NCBI RefSeq assembly: GCF_036924715.1
Contig: NZ_JAZHSB010000001.1
Coordinates: 6,439,001-6,503,000 of the forward strand
DNA from: Bradyrhizobium sp. AZCC 1721
GTDB lineage: Bacteria; Pseudomonadota; Alphaproteobacteria; Rhizobiales; Xanthobacteraceae
Direction: 5' to 3'
Length of the DNA: 64,000 bases
Below are positions 23,256 to 32,787 of this stretch, in pieces. Each line of letters begins with the position of its first letter. Position 1 is the stretch's first letter. Both the position numbers and the translations under genes were made by a program. A model generated the notes under the pieces. The model was not told the DNA's origin. It saw only the letters and a list, made by a program, of their open reading frames with translations, and made no database searches.

Positions 23256-26132
23256 TTGCGTCTGATCAGGTGCCTTGCGCTATTCGCGCTGGGCCTCATG
23301 ATTGTTATGGCCGCGCCTGCGGCGCATGCCATCGACGCGGTCAGCGTCCGCAGCGACGCGCCTGCCATCGATCTCACCGCAGTGCTCGACCATCAGCGCA
23401 GCGAAACCGATCGTATCCAGGTTTCGACAGCGCCGGGAACCGATGGCATCGTCCGCCGTATCGAAGTGCGCGCCCGCGAAGGCGGACAGAACTGGGTCGT
23501 GTTCGCGCTTGCCAACAACACCGACGACCAGCTCGACCGCCTGATCGTCGCGCCACACTATCGCATCGTGTCATCCGGCCTCTTGTGGCCCGACCTCGGC
23601 CTGTCGCGCATCGCAACCATCACGCCATCGACCGGCGATCGTCCCGAGCGCCAGGAAAGCGCAACGGCCGACATCTTCCGCATCACGCTCGACCCCGGCG
23701 CCGTCATCACCTTCGTGGCGGAGCTGCGCACCGACAAGCTGCCGCAGCTCTATCTCTGGGAACCCGACGCCTACAAGGACAAGGTCAACTCGTTCACGCT
23801 CTACCAGGGCATCGTGATCGGCATTTCCGGCCTGCTGGCGCTGGTGCTGACGATCCTGTTCGTGGTCAAGGGCAGCATCATGTTCCCCGCCGCAGCCGCG
23901 CTGGCCTGGGCAGTGCTGGTCTATATCGGCGTCGATTTCGGCTTCTGGGGCAAGGTGCTCGACATGTCGAACAATGCCGAGCGCGTCTGGCGCGCGGCCG
24001 GCGAAGCGATCCTCGCAGCGACGCTGCTGGTGTTTCTGTTCGCCTATCTCAACTTGAGCCGCTGGCATGTGCGCTATTCCCACATCACCGTCGGCTGGCT
24101 GGCCTTCCTGGGATCGCTGGTAGCGCTGGCGCTGTTCGATCCCGCAGTCGCCTCGGGCATTGCCCGCATCTCGCTGGTCTTGATCGCCTTCGCCGGCTTT
24201 GCGCTGATCGTCTATCTCTCGACGCATGGTTTCGACCGCGCGGTGTTGTTGATCCCGACCTGGTTCCTGCTGGTGGTCTGGGTGATCGCCGCCGGCATGA
24301 CGGTGGCGGGAAGCGTCACCAACGACATCGTAGGTCCGGCGCTGCTCGGCGGCCTCGTGCTGATCGTGATGCTGATCGGATTTACGGTGATGCAGCACGC
24401 GTTCGCCGGTGGCGGCGCGACAACCGGCATTGTCTCCGACATCGAGCGCCGCGCGCTGGCGCTGACCGGCTCCGGCGACCTGATCTGGGACTGGGACGTC
24501 TCTGCCGACAAGGTGTTCACCAGCCCGGAGACCGAAAGCCTGCTCGGGCTGAAGCGCGGCACGCTGGAAGGTCCGGCCGCAAAATGGCTGGAGGTGCTGC
24601 ACCCGCTCGACCAGGATCGCTTCCGTGCCGCGCTGGACAGCGTGCTCGACCAGCGCCGCGGCCGGCTGGTGCAGGATTTCCGCCTGCGCACGCCTGACGG
24701 CCACTTCATGTGGTTCGCGCTGAAGGCGCGCCCGGTGGTCGGCTCCGACGGTGAAGTCTCGCGCGTGGTTGGAACGCTGACCGACGTCACCGAAATCAAG
24801 AACGCCGAAGAGCGCATGCTGCACGACTCCGTGCATGACAACCTCACCGGCCTGCCCAACCGCAAACTGTTCATGGATCGCCTCGGCGCGGTGGCGAATT
24901 TCGCCAAGAGCATGCCGAACCTGCGGCCGACGCTGATGGTGATCGACCTCGATCGCTTCAAGCAGGTCAACGATTCCGTCGGCATTGCGGTCGGTGACTC
25001 CATCCTGCTGACGCTGGCGCGTCGGCTGACGCGCATCCTGAAACCGCAGGATACGCTGGCGCGGCTGGCCGGCGACCAGTTCGGCCTGATCCTGATGTCG
25101 GAACAGGACCCGGCACGTATCACCGCCTTCGCCGAAACCATCCGCAAGACCATCCGCGCGCCGATCGCCTTCAACGACCGCGAGATCTTCCTGACCGCGT
25201 CCATCGGGCTCGCGCTGTCGGATCCGCAGACGCAATTGTCCGACGAGATCATCAAGGACGCCGAGCTTGCGATGTATCACTCCAAGCGCATCGGCGGCGA
25301 CCGCATCGACGTCTACAAGCCGGCGATGCGCGCGCGAAAGACCGACCGCCTGACGCTGGAAAGCGAATTGCGCCGGGCCATCGAGCGGCAGGAAATCACC
25401 ATTCTCTACCAGCCGATCGTGCGGCTGGAAGATCGCTCGATCGCCGGCTTCGAGGCCCTGGCGCGCTGGGATCATCCCAAGCTCGGCCGGATGTCGCCGT
25501 CAGAATTCATCACGATTGCCGAGGAGATCGGCCTGATCGTCGATCTCGGCATGTTCGTGCTGGACCAGACGGCGCGGCAGCTCTCGGTATGGCAGCGCGC
25601 GATGCGCTCGCGCGAACCGATCTTCGCCTCCGTCAACGTTTCCTCGCGGCAGTTGCTGCGCCATGACTTGATCCACGATATCCGCACCGTGCTGTCGCGT
25701 TCGTCGGTGGCGCGCGGCACGCTTAAGCTGGAGCTCACCGAGTCGCTTGTGATGGAGAATCCGGAGCATGCCGCGCAGATGCTGGCGCGCATTCGCGAAC
25801 TCGGCACCGGACTATCGCTGGACGATTTCGGCACCGGCCATTCCTCGCTGGCGTACCTGCAGCGCTTCCCCTTCGACACCATCAAGATCGACCAGTCCTT
25901 CGTGCGCACCACCAGCCGCGGCACGCGGCCGGTGATCCTCAAATCGATCATTGCGCTGGCGCATGACCTCGGCATGGACGTGGTGGCTGAAGGCGCGGAG
26001 ACGGATTCGGATGCGGTCGAGCTCTATCAGTTGGGCTGCGAATACGCGCAAGGCTTTGCCTTCGGCGAGCCGATGGACGCCGACGCAGCGATGCGGCTAT
26101 TGACCGAAGAACGGCTGGAAGCGGCGAGCTGA
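23256..26132 (+). CDS. Membrane PAS-GGDEF-EAL protein, c-di-GMP phosphodiesterase with degenerate cyclase motif
   Basis: 958 residues from TTG 23256, preceded by GGAG nine bases away and placing a signal peptide at the very start; no ATG fits. After it come a ~140-residue exported beta domain, then seven or so membrane helices (about residues 185-395), then a PAS/PAC domain (GDLIWDWDVSADKVF). The GGDEF site is AGDQF (residues 605-609), so cyclase activity is unlikely. The EAL domain keeps GFEAL (EAL at 733-735), the ELTES Glu, DDFGTG at ~856 and KIDQSF, so it should hydrolyse c-di-GMP. The layout suggests a periplasmic ligand controls motility or biofilm decisions. Confidence 0.93.
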   Translation: MRLIRCLALFALGLMIVMAAPAAHAIDAVSVRSDAPAIDLTAVLDHQRSETDRIQVSTAPGTDGIVRRIEVRAREGGQNWVVFALANNTDDQLDRLIVAPHYRIVSSGLLWPDLGLSRIATITPSTGDRPERQESATADIFRITLDPGAVITFVAELRTDKLPQLYLWEPDAYKDKVNSFTLYQGIVIGISGLLALVLTILFVVKGSIMFPAAAALAWAVLVYIGVDFGFWGKVLDMSNNAERVWRAAGEAILAATLLVFLFAYLNLSRWHVRYSHITVGWLAFLGSLVALALFDPAVASGIARISLVLIAFAGFALIVYLSTHGFDRAVLLIPTWFLLVVWVIAAGMTVAGSVTNDIVGPALLGGLVLIVMLIGFTVMQHAFAGGGATTGIVSDIERRALALTGSGDLIWDWDVSADKVFTSPETESLLGLKRGTLEGPAAKWLEVLHPLDQDRFRAALDSVLDQRRGRLVQDFRLRTPDGHFMWFALKARPVVGSDGEVSRVVGTLTDVTEIKNAEERMLHDSVHDNLTGLPNRKLFMDRLGAVANFAKSMPNLRPTLMVIDLDRFKQVNDSVGIAVGDSILLTLARRLTRILKPQDTLARLAGDQFGLILMSEQDPARITAFAETIRKTIRAPIAFNDREIFLTASIGLALSDPQTQLSDEIIKDAELAMYHSKRIGGDRIDVYKPAMRARKTDRLTLESELRRAIERQEITILYQPIVRLEDRSIAGFEALARWDHPKLGRMSPSEFITIAEEIGLIVDLGMFVLDQTARQLSVWQRAMRSREPIFASVNVSSRQLLRHDLIHDIRTVLSRSSVARGTLKLELTESLVMENPEHAAQMLARIRELGTGLSLDDFGTGHSSLAYLQRFPFDTIKIDQSFVRTTSRGTRPVILKSIIALAHDLGMDVVAEGAETDSDAVELYQLGCEYAQGFAFGEPMDADAAMRLLTEERLEAAS

Positions 26133-26136
26133 TGTC

Positions 26137-26262
26137 TTCGTCGCCCCTGCGAAAGCAGGGGCCCATACGCCGCGGCTTTTCCGTGAAACGATGGGCCAAT
26201 TGCCTTCGCTACAACAACGCCCGGTGGTTATGGGTCCCCGCGTTCGCGGGGACGACGGCGGT
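26137..26262. repeat. Palindromic dispersed repeat, copy B (inverted)
   Basis: CGTCGCCCCTGCGAAAGCAG on the left and the GGTTATGGGTCCCCGCGTTCG arm on the right. Relative to copies A and C the CCGCGG and CCGGTGG halves are swapped, so this copy is inverted. It overlaps the end of the minus-strand gene at 26228. Confidence 0.85.
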
Positions 26263-26512
26263 CTTGAGGCATTCTCTTGAACTTCACGCTCGTTCCATCC
26301 GCCTGCCGCGTTGCGATGTAGCCGGCTTCGAGGCAGGCCTCGCGCTGCGGCATCTTCTCCTGCGGGCTCCGCAACGTCTCCCACCATGACGCACGGTGCG
26401 CGGCGCGCGGCAGCGCCGCATCGATGATCTCCTCGATCTCTTCGAAGCTCAACACGAATTCGGTGCGCGTCTGCGCCTTCAGATAGTCCCGCAACGGATC
26501 GTAAACGTTCAC
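26228..26512 (-). CDS. Conserved hypothetical protein, 94 aa, C-terminus formed by a repeat
   Basis: A GTG at 26512 with GAGGA six bases upstream is preferred over an ATG 15 codons earlier. The core (YDPLRDYLKAQTRTEFVLSF then EEIEEIIDAALPRAAHRASWW) is a well-ordered helical domain that resembles short DNA-uptake-independent hypothetical proteins common in proteobacteria; function unknown. The last ~9 residues (RRRPRERGDP) and the stop codon are read from dispersed repeat copy B, so the natural C-terminus has probably been replaced or extended. Confidence 0.72.
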   Translation of the reverse strand: MNVYDPLRDYLKAQTRTEFVLSFEEIEEIIDAALPRAAHRASWWETLRSPQEKMPQREACLEAGYIATRQADGTSVKFKRMPQDRRRPRERGDP

Positions 26513-26645
26513 GCGTGTCCTCTTAAGCGAATTGCACAAAACCGTCGGCGCCGGCAACTGAATGTTAACTGTCTACCATATCGCCGTCGCCGCTTAAGAC
26601 CGCAACAATTTATCCGGCGCATACCGGAAGGCTTGGAGCGGATGA

Positions 26646-28172
26646 ATGCTATTCGAGCGGCAAAGCGACGTAGCCAGAAAGGGTTGGTTCAGGAAAGACT
26701 CCGGCCGCCGCCCCTGGCGATTGTCCGTAAAGCTGTTGATCGCGTCGTCGGTCGCGGCCGTGATCGGCTTCTCCGCGATTTGCACCAGCGTCATGTTCGA
26801 CATGCGCCGCGGCGAGGAAGAGCTGGCGCGGCAGACGCTGGAAAATCTGGCCTCGAGCATCGACGCCGATATCAGCCGGAATATCGAACTCTACGATCTG
26901 TCGCTACGTAACGTCGCCACCAATCTGGTGATGCCGGAGATCGAAAAGGTCAGCAAGGAGATTCGCCATCTGATTCTGTTCGATCATGCCGCGACTGCCA
27001 GGCATTTCGGCGCGATCCAGGTGTTCGACGCGCAGGGCAAGCTGACCATCGATGCAGCAAGCCTCGACCCCGTGCCGGAGGATCGCAGCGATGAGGAATA
27101 CTTCTTCGTCCATCGCGACAAGCCCGACGTGGGCTTGTACATGAGCCGTCCGATGCTGCATCGCAGCGCCTATTCGATCGTGCTCAGCCGACGCGTCACC
27201 GACGCCGATGGTGGTTTTCTCGGTGTGGTCGTGGGCTCGATCCGCTTCAGCTATTTCCACGATTTGTTCGGGCGGCTGACACTCGATCCCACCGATACGA
27301 TCACGGTATTGCGCCGCGACCGGACGATCATCATGCGCAAGCCGTTCGACCTCGACATCGTCGGCAAAAATCTGGCAGAGCGAAAAGACTGGAATCCGGC
27401 AAATCTGAAGCAAGGCGGGTCCTACGCCGGGGTCGGACCGGTGGACCCGACGCCGCGGCTTTACGTTCGAAGCGCCAATACGAGCCTGTTCTTTGTCGTA
27501 GTCGGAAAACCGCTGGCGAGCATCCTGAGCCTCTGGCACCGGGAGGTGATCCGGATCGGCGCGGTCATGGTGGCCCTGATCCTGTTCGTGCTCGGCACCA
27601 CATTGTTCCTCGCGCGCGAGATCGGCCGCCGCGCCGAGGCTGAGGAAAAGCTGGAAGAGCTTGCGACCACTGACGCGCTCACCGGCCTGAAGAACCGGCG
27701 CAAATTCGATTCCGAGATAGACCTGGAATGGCGGCGGGCGACGCGCAACCAGACCCCCGTCGCGGTGCTGATGATCGATGCCGATCATTTCAAATCGTAC
27801 AATGACACGTTTGGACATCAGGCCGGCGACCAGGTGCTGGTCGGCATTGCGATCTGCATTTCGGATTCGGTGGGGCGAGCCGGCGACTGTCCGGCCAGAT
27901 ACGGCGGCGAGGAATTCGCGGTACTTCTGCCCGGCCTCTCGGCGGTGGAAGCGCTCACTGTCGCCGAAACCATCCGCCTCAAAGTCGAACAATGGGCCGA
28001 AGACCCCAGCGTGACGACGGTGAGTATCGGCGTGGCGAGTATGACGCCCACGGCAGCGAACGATTGGTCCTATCTGATCGAAGCGGCCGACAAGGCCCTC
28101 TACGCGGCCAAGGCCAACGGCCGCAACCAGTCGGTGGTCGCCGCCATCCCGCAGCTCGCGCTGGTGGCTTAA
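26646..28172 (+). CDS. Membrane dCache diguanylate cyclase (GGDEF)
   Basis: 508 residues; ATG at 26646 with GGAG seven bases upstream. One helix at ~28-50, an extracytoplasmic Cache-type sensor at ~55-300 (YFFVHRDKPDVGLYMSRPM, SIVLSRRVTDADGGFLG), a second helix at ~305-325, then a short coil and the GGDEF domain. The active site is intact GGEEF (residues 420-424) and the inhibitory I-site RxxD (RAGD, 411-414) is present. It should make c-di-GMP in response to a periplasmic small molecule and be feedback-inhibited. It lies ~510 bp after the EAL protein on the same strand, pairing synthesis with breakdown. Confidence 0.93.
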   Translation: MLFERQSDVARKGWFRKDSGRRPWRLSVKLLIASSVAAVIGFSAICTSVMFDMRRGEEELARQTLENLASSIDADISRNIELYDLSLRNVATNLVMPEIEKVSKEIRHLILFDHAATARHFGAIQVFDAQGKLTIDAASLDPVPEDRSDEEYFFVHRDKPDVGLYMSRPMLHRSAYSIVLSRRVTDADGGFLGVVVGSIRFSYFHDLFGRLTLDPTDTITVLRRDRTIIMRKPFDLDIVGKNLAERKDWNPANLKQGGSYAGVGPVDPTPRLYVRSANTSLFFVVVGKPLASILSLWHREVIRIGAVMVALILFVLGTTLFLAREIGRRAEAEEKLEELATTDALTGLKNRRKFDSEIDLEWRRATRNQTPVAVLMIDADHFKSYNDTFGHQAGDQVLVGIAICISDSVGRAGDCPARYGGEEFAVLLPGLSAVEALTVAETIRLKVEQWAEDPSVTTVSIGVASMTPTAANDWSYLIEAADKALYAAKANGRNQSVVAAIPQLALVA

Positions 28173-28197
28173 GGCACAGTCTCGTCATGCCCGCCAC

Positions 28198-28221
28198 CCG
28201 GTCCGGCCTCTGGCCGACCGG
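28198..28221. terminator. Hairpin between convergent genes
   Basis: Stem CCGGTCCGGCC / GGCCGACCGG with a TCT loop, imperfect by one base. No T-run, so its terminator role is tentative. It sits between the convergent cyclase and galU. Confidence 0.4.
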
Positions 28222-28256
28222 ATGACAGCGGAGAAATGCGCAATGCGTCCTCGCCC

Positions 28257-29135
28257 CTATTCCACCAGATACTTCTTCATCTCCGCGCGCAGGCCTTCGC
28301 GCAGCTCGGCGCGGGCCATGCCGTAGGCGATGTTGGCGCGAAGGAAACCGGATTTCGAACCGCAGTCGTGCCGCTCGCCCTCGAATTCCACGCCGTAGAA
28401 CTTTTGCGTCTTGGCGAGAGTTTTCATCGCATCGGTGAGCTGGATCTCGTTGCCTGCGCCGCGCTCCTGGGTTTCGAGGATCTTGAAGATTTCCGGCTGC
28501 AGGATGTAACGCCCGGTGATCGAAAGGTTTGACGGCGCGGTGCCCTTCGGCGGTTTCTCCACCATGCCGTCGACCTCGAACATGTTTTTGGCCAGGCGCT
28601 TGCCGACGCCGCAAATGCCATACTGGTGGGTGAATTCGTCGGGCACCGCCTCCACCGCGAGCAGATTGGATTTGGCGCCGAGTTTCGCTGCGGCCTCGAT
28701 CATCTGCTTCAGGCAACCCGGGCTGTTGAGCACCAGTTCGTCCGGCAGCACCACGGCGAACGGCTCATCGCCAACAATATCGCGTGCGCACCAGACCGCG
28801 TGGCCGAGGCCGAGCGGCGCCTGCTGGCGGGTGAAACTCATGGCGCCGGCTTCGGGCTGGTCGCGCGCCAGGATGTCCTGCTCGGCCTTCTTGCCGCGCT
28901 GAGCCAGCGTGGTGTCGAGTTCGAACATCCGGTCGAAATGGTCCTCGATCACCCCCTTGTTGCGCCCGGTGACGAAGACGAAATGCTCGATGCCGGCCTC
29001 CCTGGCCTCGTCGACCACGTATTGAATCAGCGGCTTGTCGACGATGGTCAGCATTTCCTTCGGCATCGCCTTGGTGGCGGGCAGGACGCGGGTGCCGAGG
29101 CCGGCGACCGGGAAGACGGCTTTACGGATTTTCAT
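28257..29135 (-). CDS. galU: UTP-glucose-1-phosphate uridylyltransferase
   Basis: 292 residues; ATG at 29135 (MKIRKAVFPVAGLGTR) gives the standard GalU start. The nucleotide-binding loop GLGTRVLPATKAMPKEML, EAREAGIEHFVFVTGR, and the sugar-site block AVVLPDELVLNSPG are all there. It makes UDP-glucose from glucose-1-phosphate and UTP for exopolysaccharide, LPS and cyclic glucan synthesis. No other polysaccharide genes adjoin it. Confidence 0.96.
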   Translation of the reverse strand: MKIRKAVFPVAGLGTRVLPATKAMPKEMLTIVDKPLIQYVVDEAREAGIEHFVFVTGRNKGVIEDHFDRMFELDTTLAQRGKKAEQDILARDQPEAGAMSFTRQQAPLGLGHAVWCARDIVGDEPFAVVLPDELVLNSPGCLKQMIEAAAKLGAKSNLLAVEAVPDEFTHQYGICGVGKRLAKNMFEVDGMVEKPPKGTAPSNLSITGRYILQPEIFKILETQERGAGNEIQLTDAMKTLAKTQKFYGVEFEGERHDCGSKSGFLRANIAYGMARAELREGLRAEMKKYLVE

Positions 29136-29366
29136 GGGATGTCGGGCGCCTTGATATTGAGATTTGGAAATGAGGAAAGTGCTTTGATTGCACGTTGATA
29201 GCCGGTTTGCACCCTTGAACAAAGGCGGATGTATGGTGGCGTTCCCGCCCGACTTGCGCCTCCCCTTGCGCGCGCCGGGCGGGACAACAAAATGCCCTCT
29301 GTTAAGCTATTGGAAACCGTGTCAGGGCCTTCTGGCACGGGGTTGGTTTCGACGGACGGGTACGGC

Positions 29367-30761
29367 ATGGGCCTCTTGGAACGAGTGACGAGTAATCGAA
29401 CCGGCGCGATCTTAATCGCCGCAGCGCTGTTGTGTTCCAGCGGCCAGTCCCAGGCCCAATCTCAAGCCCAATCCTCCGGCAACGGGGTTTCGAACTTTTT
29501 CGGCAACATCTTCTCAGGTCAGAAGGCCGTGGCGCAGCAGGCTACGCCCGGCCCGGACGGCAGTCCGCCGCCCTGGAGCGGCGAAGACGGCGCCTCCGGC
29601 CATCCGCTGATGACGGCATCCGCGATCCGGCAGGCGGCGGCGAATTTTCAAAATTGCATCGCCTCGATGTGGCCGGATGCTGCGCGCCGCAACATCACCC
29701 AGCAAAATTTCGAGCGCTTCACCGCCGGCCTCGAGCCTGATTTGCGTATCATGGACCTGATGGACTCGCAGCCCGAATTCACCAAGGCGATCTGGGACTA
29801 TCTCGACATCCTCGTCAACGACAACCGCCTTGCCAAAGGCAGCGAGATCCTCGCCCAATACAAGCCGCAATTCGACGCGGTGGAGAAAGCCTATGGCGTC
29901 GACCGCTACATCATCGCATCGATCTGGGGCATCGAATCGAACTACTCGACGCAAGTGGGCGACCGCAACGTGGTCCGATCGACCGCGACACTGGCCTGCA
30001 TCGGCCGCCGCCAAGCCTATTTCAAGGATGAATTCCTCACCGCGATCGAGATCCTCAACCGCGGCGATCTCAGACCCGAACAGATGCGCGGCTCCTGGGC
30101 CGGCGCGTTCGGGCCGACGCAGTTCATGCCGACCGCCTTCAAGCGCTATGCCGTCGACGCCAACGGCGACGGCCGCCGCGACGTCGTCGACAACGTCGCC
30201 GATCTGATCGCCTCCACCGCCAACAACCTCAAGAAAGACGGCTGGCAGACCAGCCGGAGCTGGGGTTACGAGGTAGTGCTGCCGGAGGGCTTTAATTTCA
30301 TGCTGGCGGACAAGTCCAAGGCGATGACGATTGCGCAGTGGCAGAGCCAGGGACTGAAGCGGGCCGATGGCAAGCCGTTTCCCGACACAACCGAGAGGGC
30401 CTATCTGCTGGCGCCGGCCGGCATGCAGGGGCCCGGCTTCCTGATGCTGCAGAATTTCCGGGTGATCATGAAGTATAACCCGGCCGAGGCCTATGCGCTG
30501 GCGATCGGCCATTTTGCTGACCGCCTGCGCGGCGGGCCGCCGTTCGTGCAACCCTGGCCCCGGCAGGAACGGGTGCTGTCGCGGGCGGAGCGACTGGAAC
30601 TGCAGCAGCTCCTGGCGCAGCGCGGCTTCTACAAGGGCACGCCGGATGGCCAGTTCGGTGGCCAGACGCGGGAGGCGCTCCGCAGCTTCCAAGCTTCGAT
30701 CGGAGCGCCAGCGGACGGATTTGCCTCTTCCGACGTGCTGGAGCGGCTGCGGGGCCGTTAA
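29367..30761 (+). CDS. MltB-type lytic murein transglycosylase with peptidoglycan-binding domain
   Basis: 464 residues; the ATG at 29367 places a signal peptide (GAILIAAALLCSSGQSQA) near the start. After a Gln/Ser-rich linker comes the SLT_2/MltB domain (residues ~90-390): the catalytic Glu sits in SIWGIESNYSTQVG, and WAGAFGPTQFMPTAFKRYA is the substrate-binding block. Residues ~405-460 form a PG_binding_1 domain (LLAQRGFYKGTPDGQFGGQT). It cleaves glycan strands to anhydromuropeptides in wall turnover. No lipobox, so it is soluble in the periplasm. It is divergent from galU. Confidence 0.95.
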   Translation: MGLLERVTSNRTGAILIAAALLCSSGQSQAQSQAQSSGNGVSNFFGNIFSGQKAVAQQATPGPDGSPPPWSGEDGASGHPLMTASAIRQAAANFQNCIASMWPDAARRNITQQNFERFTAGLEPDLRIMDLMDSQPEFTKAIWDYLDILVNDNRLAKGSEILAQYKPQFDAVEKAYGVDRYIIASIWGIESNYSTQVGDRNVVRSTATLACIGRRQAYFKDEFLTAIEILNRGDLRPEQMRGSWAGAFGPTQFMPTAFKRYAVDANGDGRRDVVDNVADLIASTANNLKKDGWQTSRSWGYEVVLPEGFNFMLADKSKAMTIAQWQSQGLKRADGKPFPDTTERAYLLAPAGMQGPGFLMLQNFRVIMKYNPAEAYALAIGHFADRLRGGPPFVQPWPRQERVLSRAERLELQQLLAQRGFYKGTPDGQFGGQTREALRSFQASIGAPADGFASSDVLERLRGR

Positions 30762-30932
30762 GACCTGTTTTCAGCGCTTAAATGACCAAAAACCGCGATT
30801 CGAAACCACGATTCGGCAGGAGCCTTGACGCTGGGCCTGGAACCTCGGTTTATGGGATGTGAAATCTGCCCGCTTGCGGCCCGATTCCGCTGCTATATTT
30901 GACGCTTCACGATCCATTTGCGACCGAGCCGG

Positions 30933-32648
30933 ATGCGAAAGCCAACGTCCTTCTTGCGCGTGTTTACCGAGACCGGGCCACTGGTGGCGCTGGCGGTTGC
31001 GATCGCGCTTCTGATCGGGATCGTGGGACCCGCGTCGGCGCAGTTTTTCAATTTCGGCGGCTTTGGCGGGCCGCCGCAGCGGCAAGCGCCGCAGCGCGGC
31101 TGGTTCGGCGGCGATATCTTCTCGCCATTCCAGCAGCAGGCCCCGCAGGCGCCGCGCCAGGATTTCTCACGCGCGCCCGCGCCTGCCAAGCGAGACACGG
31201 TGCCGGAACGTAACGTTCTGGTGCTCGGCGACGCCATGGCCGACTGGCTCGCCTATGGCCTGGAAGACGCCTATTCCGAGCAGCCCGACATGGGCGTGAT
31301 CCGCAAGCACAAGACCGTCTCCGGCCTGATCAAGTATCAGCCGCGCGGCGAGCCCGCCGATTGGACCGCGGCCGCCAAGGGCATCCTCGCCACCGAAAAG
31401 CCCGATGCCATCGTCGTCATGCTCGGCCTCCACGACCGCCAAGCCATCCGCGAGGCGGTCACCGAGAAGAAGACCGACAAGAAGGAAGACAAGAAGGACG
31501 CGCGCGGCAAGACAGATACCAAGACAGATACCAAACCGGCGGAGGCAAAGAAGCCGGAAGGCTCGGCTGACACGGCAAAGCGCGACGATAAGCCGGCCGA
31601 TGCCGAATTGTCGCCTGACGATGCAGCCGATAACGACACGCCACAAAACGCCGCACCCGCGCGATCTGGCGGCGGACTTTACGAATTCCGCGACGAGCGC
31701 TGGGTCGAGCTCTACACCAAGAAGATCGAAGAGCTGATCGGCGTGCTGAAATCCAAGGGCGTCCCGGTGTTGTGGGTCGGCCTGCCGGCGATCCGCGGGC
31801 AAAAGGGAACGGCCGACATGCTGTTCCTCGATGCGCTGTATCGCGACGGCGCCGGCAAGGCTGGCATCACCTATGTCGATATCTGGGATGGCTTTGTCGA
31901 TGAAGCCGGCCGGTTCCTGCAGAAGGGTCCCGACTTCGAAGGCCAGATCCGCCAGCTCCGCACGGCCGATGGCGTCTTCTTCACCAAGCCCGGCGCCCGC
32001 AAGCTCGCGCATTATGTCGAGCGCGAGGTCACGCGCCTGCTGGCTGCCCGCTCCGGGCCGATCGCGGTGCCGATCGAACCGGCAACGCCGGAGGCCAATG
32101 TCGCGCCCGGCCAGCCGGCGCCGCGTCCGCTTGCCGGACCGGTCATGCCGCTGGTGGCCTCTTCCGTCGGCACCGATCAATTGCTCGGCGGTCCCGGCTC
32201 GCGTCCGGCAGCGGTCGATGCGCTCGCCGCGCGCACGCTGGTGAAGGGTGAAGCGTTGGCCGCGCCGGCCGGCCGCGCCGACGACTACATATGGCCTCGT
32301 CGCGAGATCGGCCGCGAGCCGGCGAAGGGCGATACGCCGATGGCGGCCACCTCACCGAGCGGAACCGCGGCAGCCGCCCCGCCACAGAAGCAGCTTTTAC
32401 TGCCGCCGCCGCAGCAAACGCTGCAGCAACAGAAGAGACCACTGCCGCCGCCGATGCAGATCCGCCCGGCGCAAAACAACGGTCCATCGCTACGTGACTT
32501 CTTCGGCGGCTTCGGTGCGGCGCCGCGGCCGCCTGCACCACCCGCGGCTGCGCCGCCGCGTGGACCCGCTGCTCTTCCGGGCGCGCCGCGGCCGCCGGGC
32601 AATGTCGGGCGCTCGGCAGAGGTTCCGCCGGGCAATTTCACGCGATGA
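30933..32648 (+). CDS. Exported DUF459 (SGNH-hydrolase-like) protein with proline-rich tail
   Basis: 571 residues from ATG 30933; a TTG five codons earlier is also possible. Signal peptide or anchor at ~14-36. The SGNH-like domain (about 90-370) begins NVLVLGDAMADWLAYGLE and has VVMLGLHDRQ and WVGLPAIRG. An insertion of ~75 residues (~178-250) is Lys/Asp/Glu/Ala-rich low complexity. The late block is DGVFFTKPGARKLAHYV: the His expected three residues after the catalytic Asp in SGNH enzymes is Phe. The last ~170 residues are Pro/Ala/Gln-rich. DUF459 proteins are thought to modify cell-surface sugars; catalysis here is uncertain. Confidence 0.85.
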   Translation: MRKPTSFLRVFTETGPLVALAVAIALLIGIVGPASAQFFNFGGFGGPPQRQAPQRGWFGGDIFSPFQQQAPQAPRQDFSRAPAPAKRDTVPERNVLVLGDAMADWLAYGLEDAYSEQPDMGVIRKHKTVSGLIKYQPRGEPADWTAAAKGILATEKPDAIVVMLGLHDRQAIREAVTEKKTDKKEDKKDARGKTDTKTDTKPAEAKKPEGSADTAKRDDKPADAELSPDDAADNDTPQNAAPARSGGGLYEFRDERWVELYTKKIEELIGVLKSKGVPVLWVGLPAIRGQKGTADMLFLDALYRDGAGKAGITYVDIWDGFVDEAGRFLQKGPDFEGQIRQLRTADGVFFTKPGARKLAHYVEREVTRLLAARSGPIAVPIEPATPEANVAPGQPAPRPLAGPVMPLVASSVGTDQLLGGPGSRPAAVDALAARTLVKGEALAAPAGRADDYIWPRREIGREPAKGDTPMAATSPSGTAAAAPPQKQLLLPPPQQTLQQQKRPLPPPMQIRPAQNNGPSLRDFFGGFGAAPRPPAPPAAAPPRGPAALPGAPRPPGNVGRSAEVPPGNFTR

Positions 32649-32654
32649 TTTAGA

Positions 32655-32787
32655 TGGTCCTCACCATGGTGAGGAGCGCGTCTTCGCGCGTCGGCGGACG
32701 ATGCTTCACATCGCCGCGCGAACCATGAAGCCGCGATGCCGCCCTCCTTCGAGACGCGGCCAAGAGGCCGCTCCTCTCAGGATGAAG
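32655..32787. repeat. Degenerate REP-like palindromic sequence
   Basis: Contains CCATGGTGAGGAGCGCG on one side and the CCTTCGAGACGCGGC then GCTCCTCTCAGGATGA arms on the other, the remains of a palindrome widespread in Bradyrhizobium intergenic DNA. It lies between the convergent DUF459 and CsbD-like genes. Confidence 0.6.

Noticed and set aside
23571..25475. 634-codon frame antisense to the EAL protein
   Set aside because: Gln/Arg/His-rich shadow caused by high GC; no motif, while the sense strand has intact domains.
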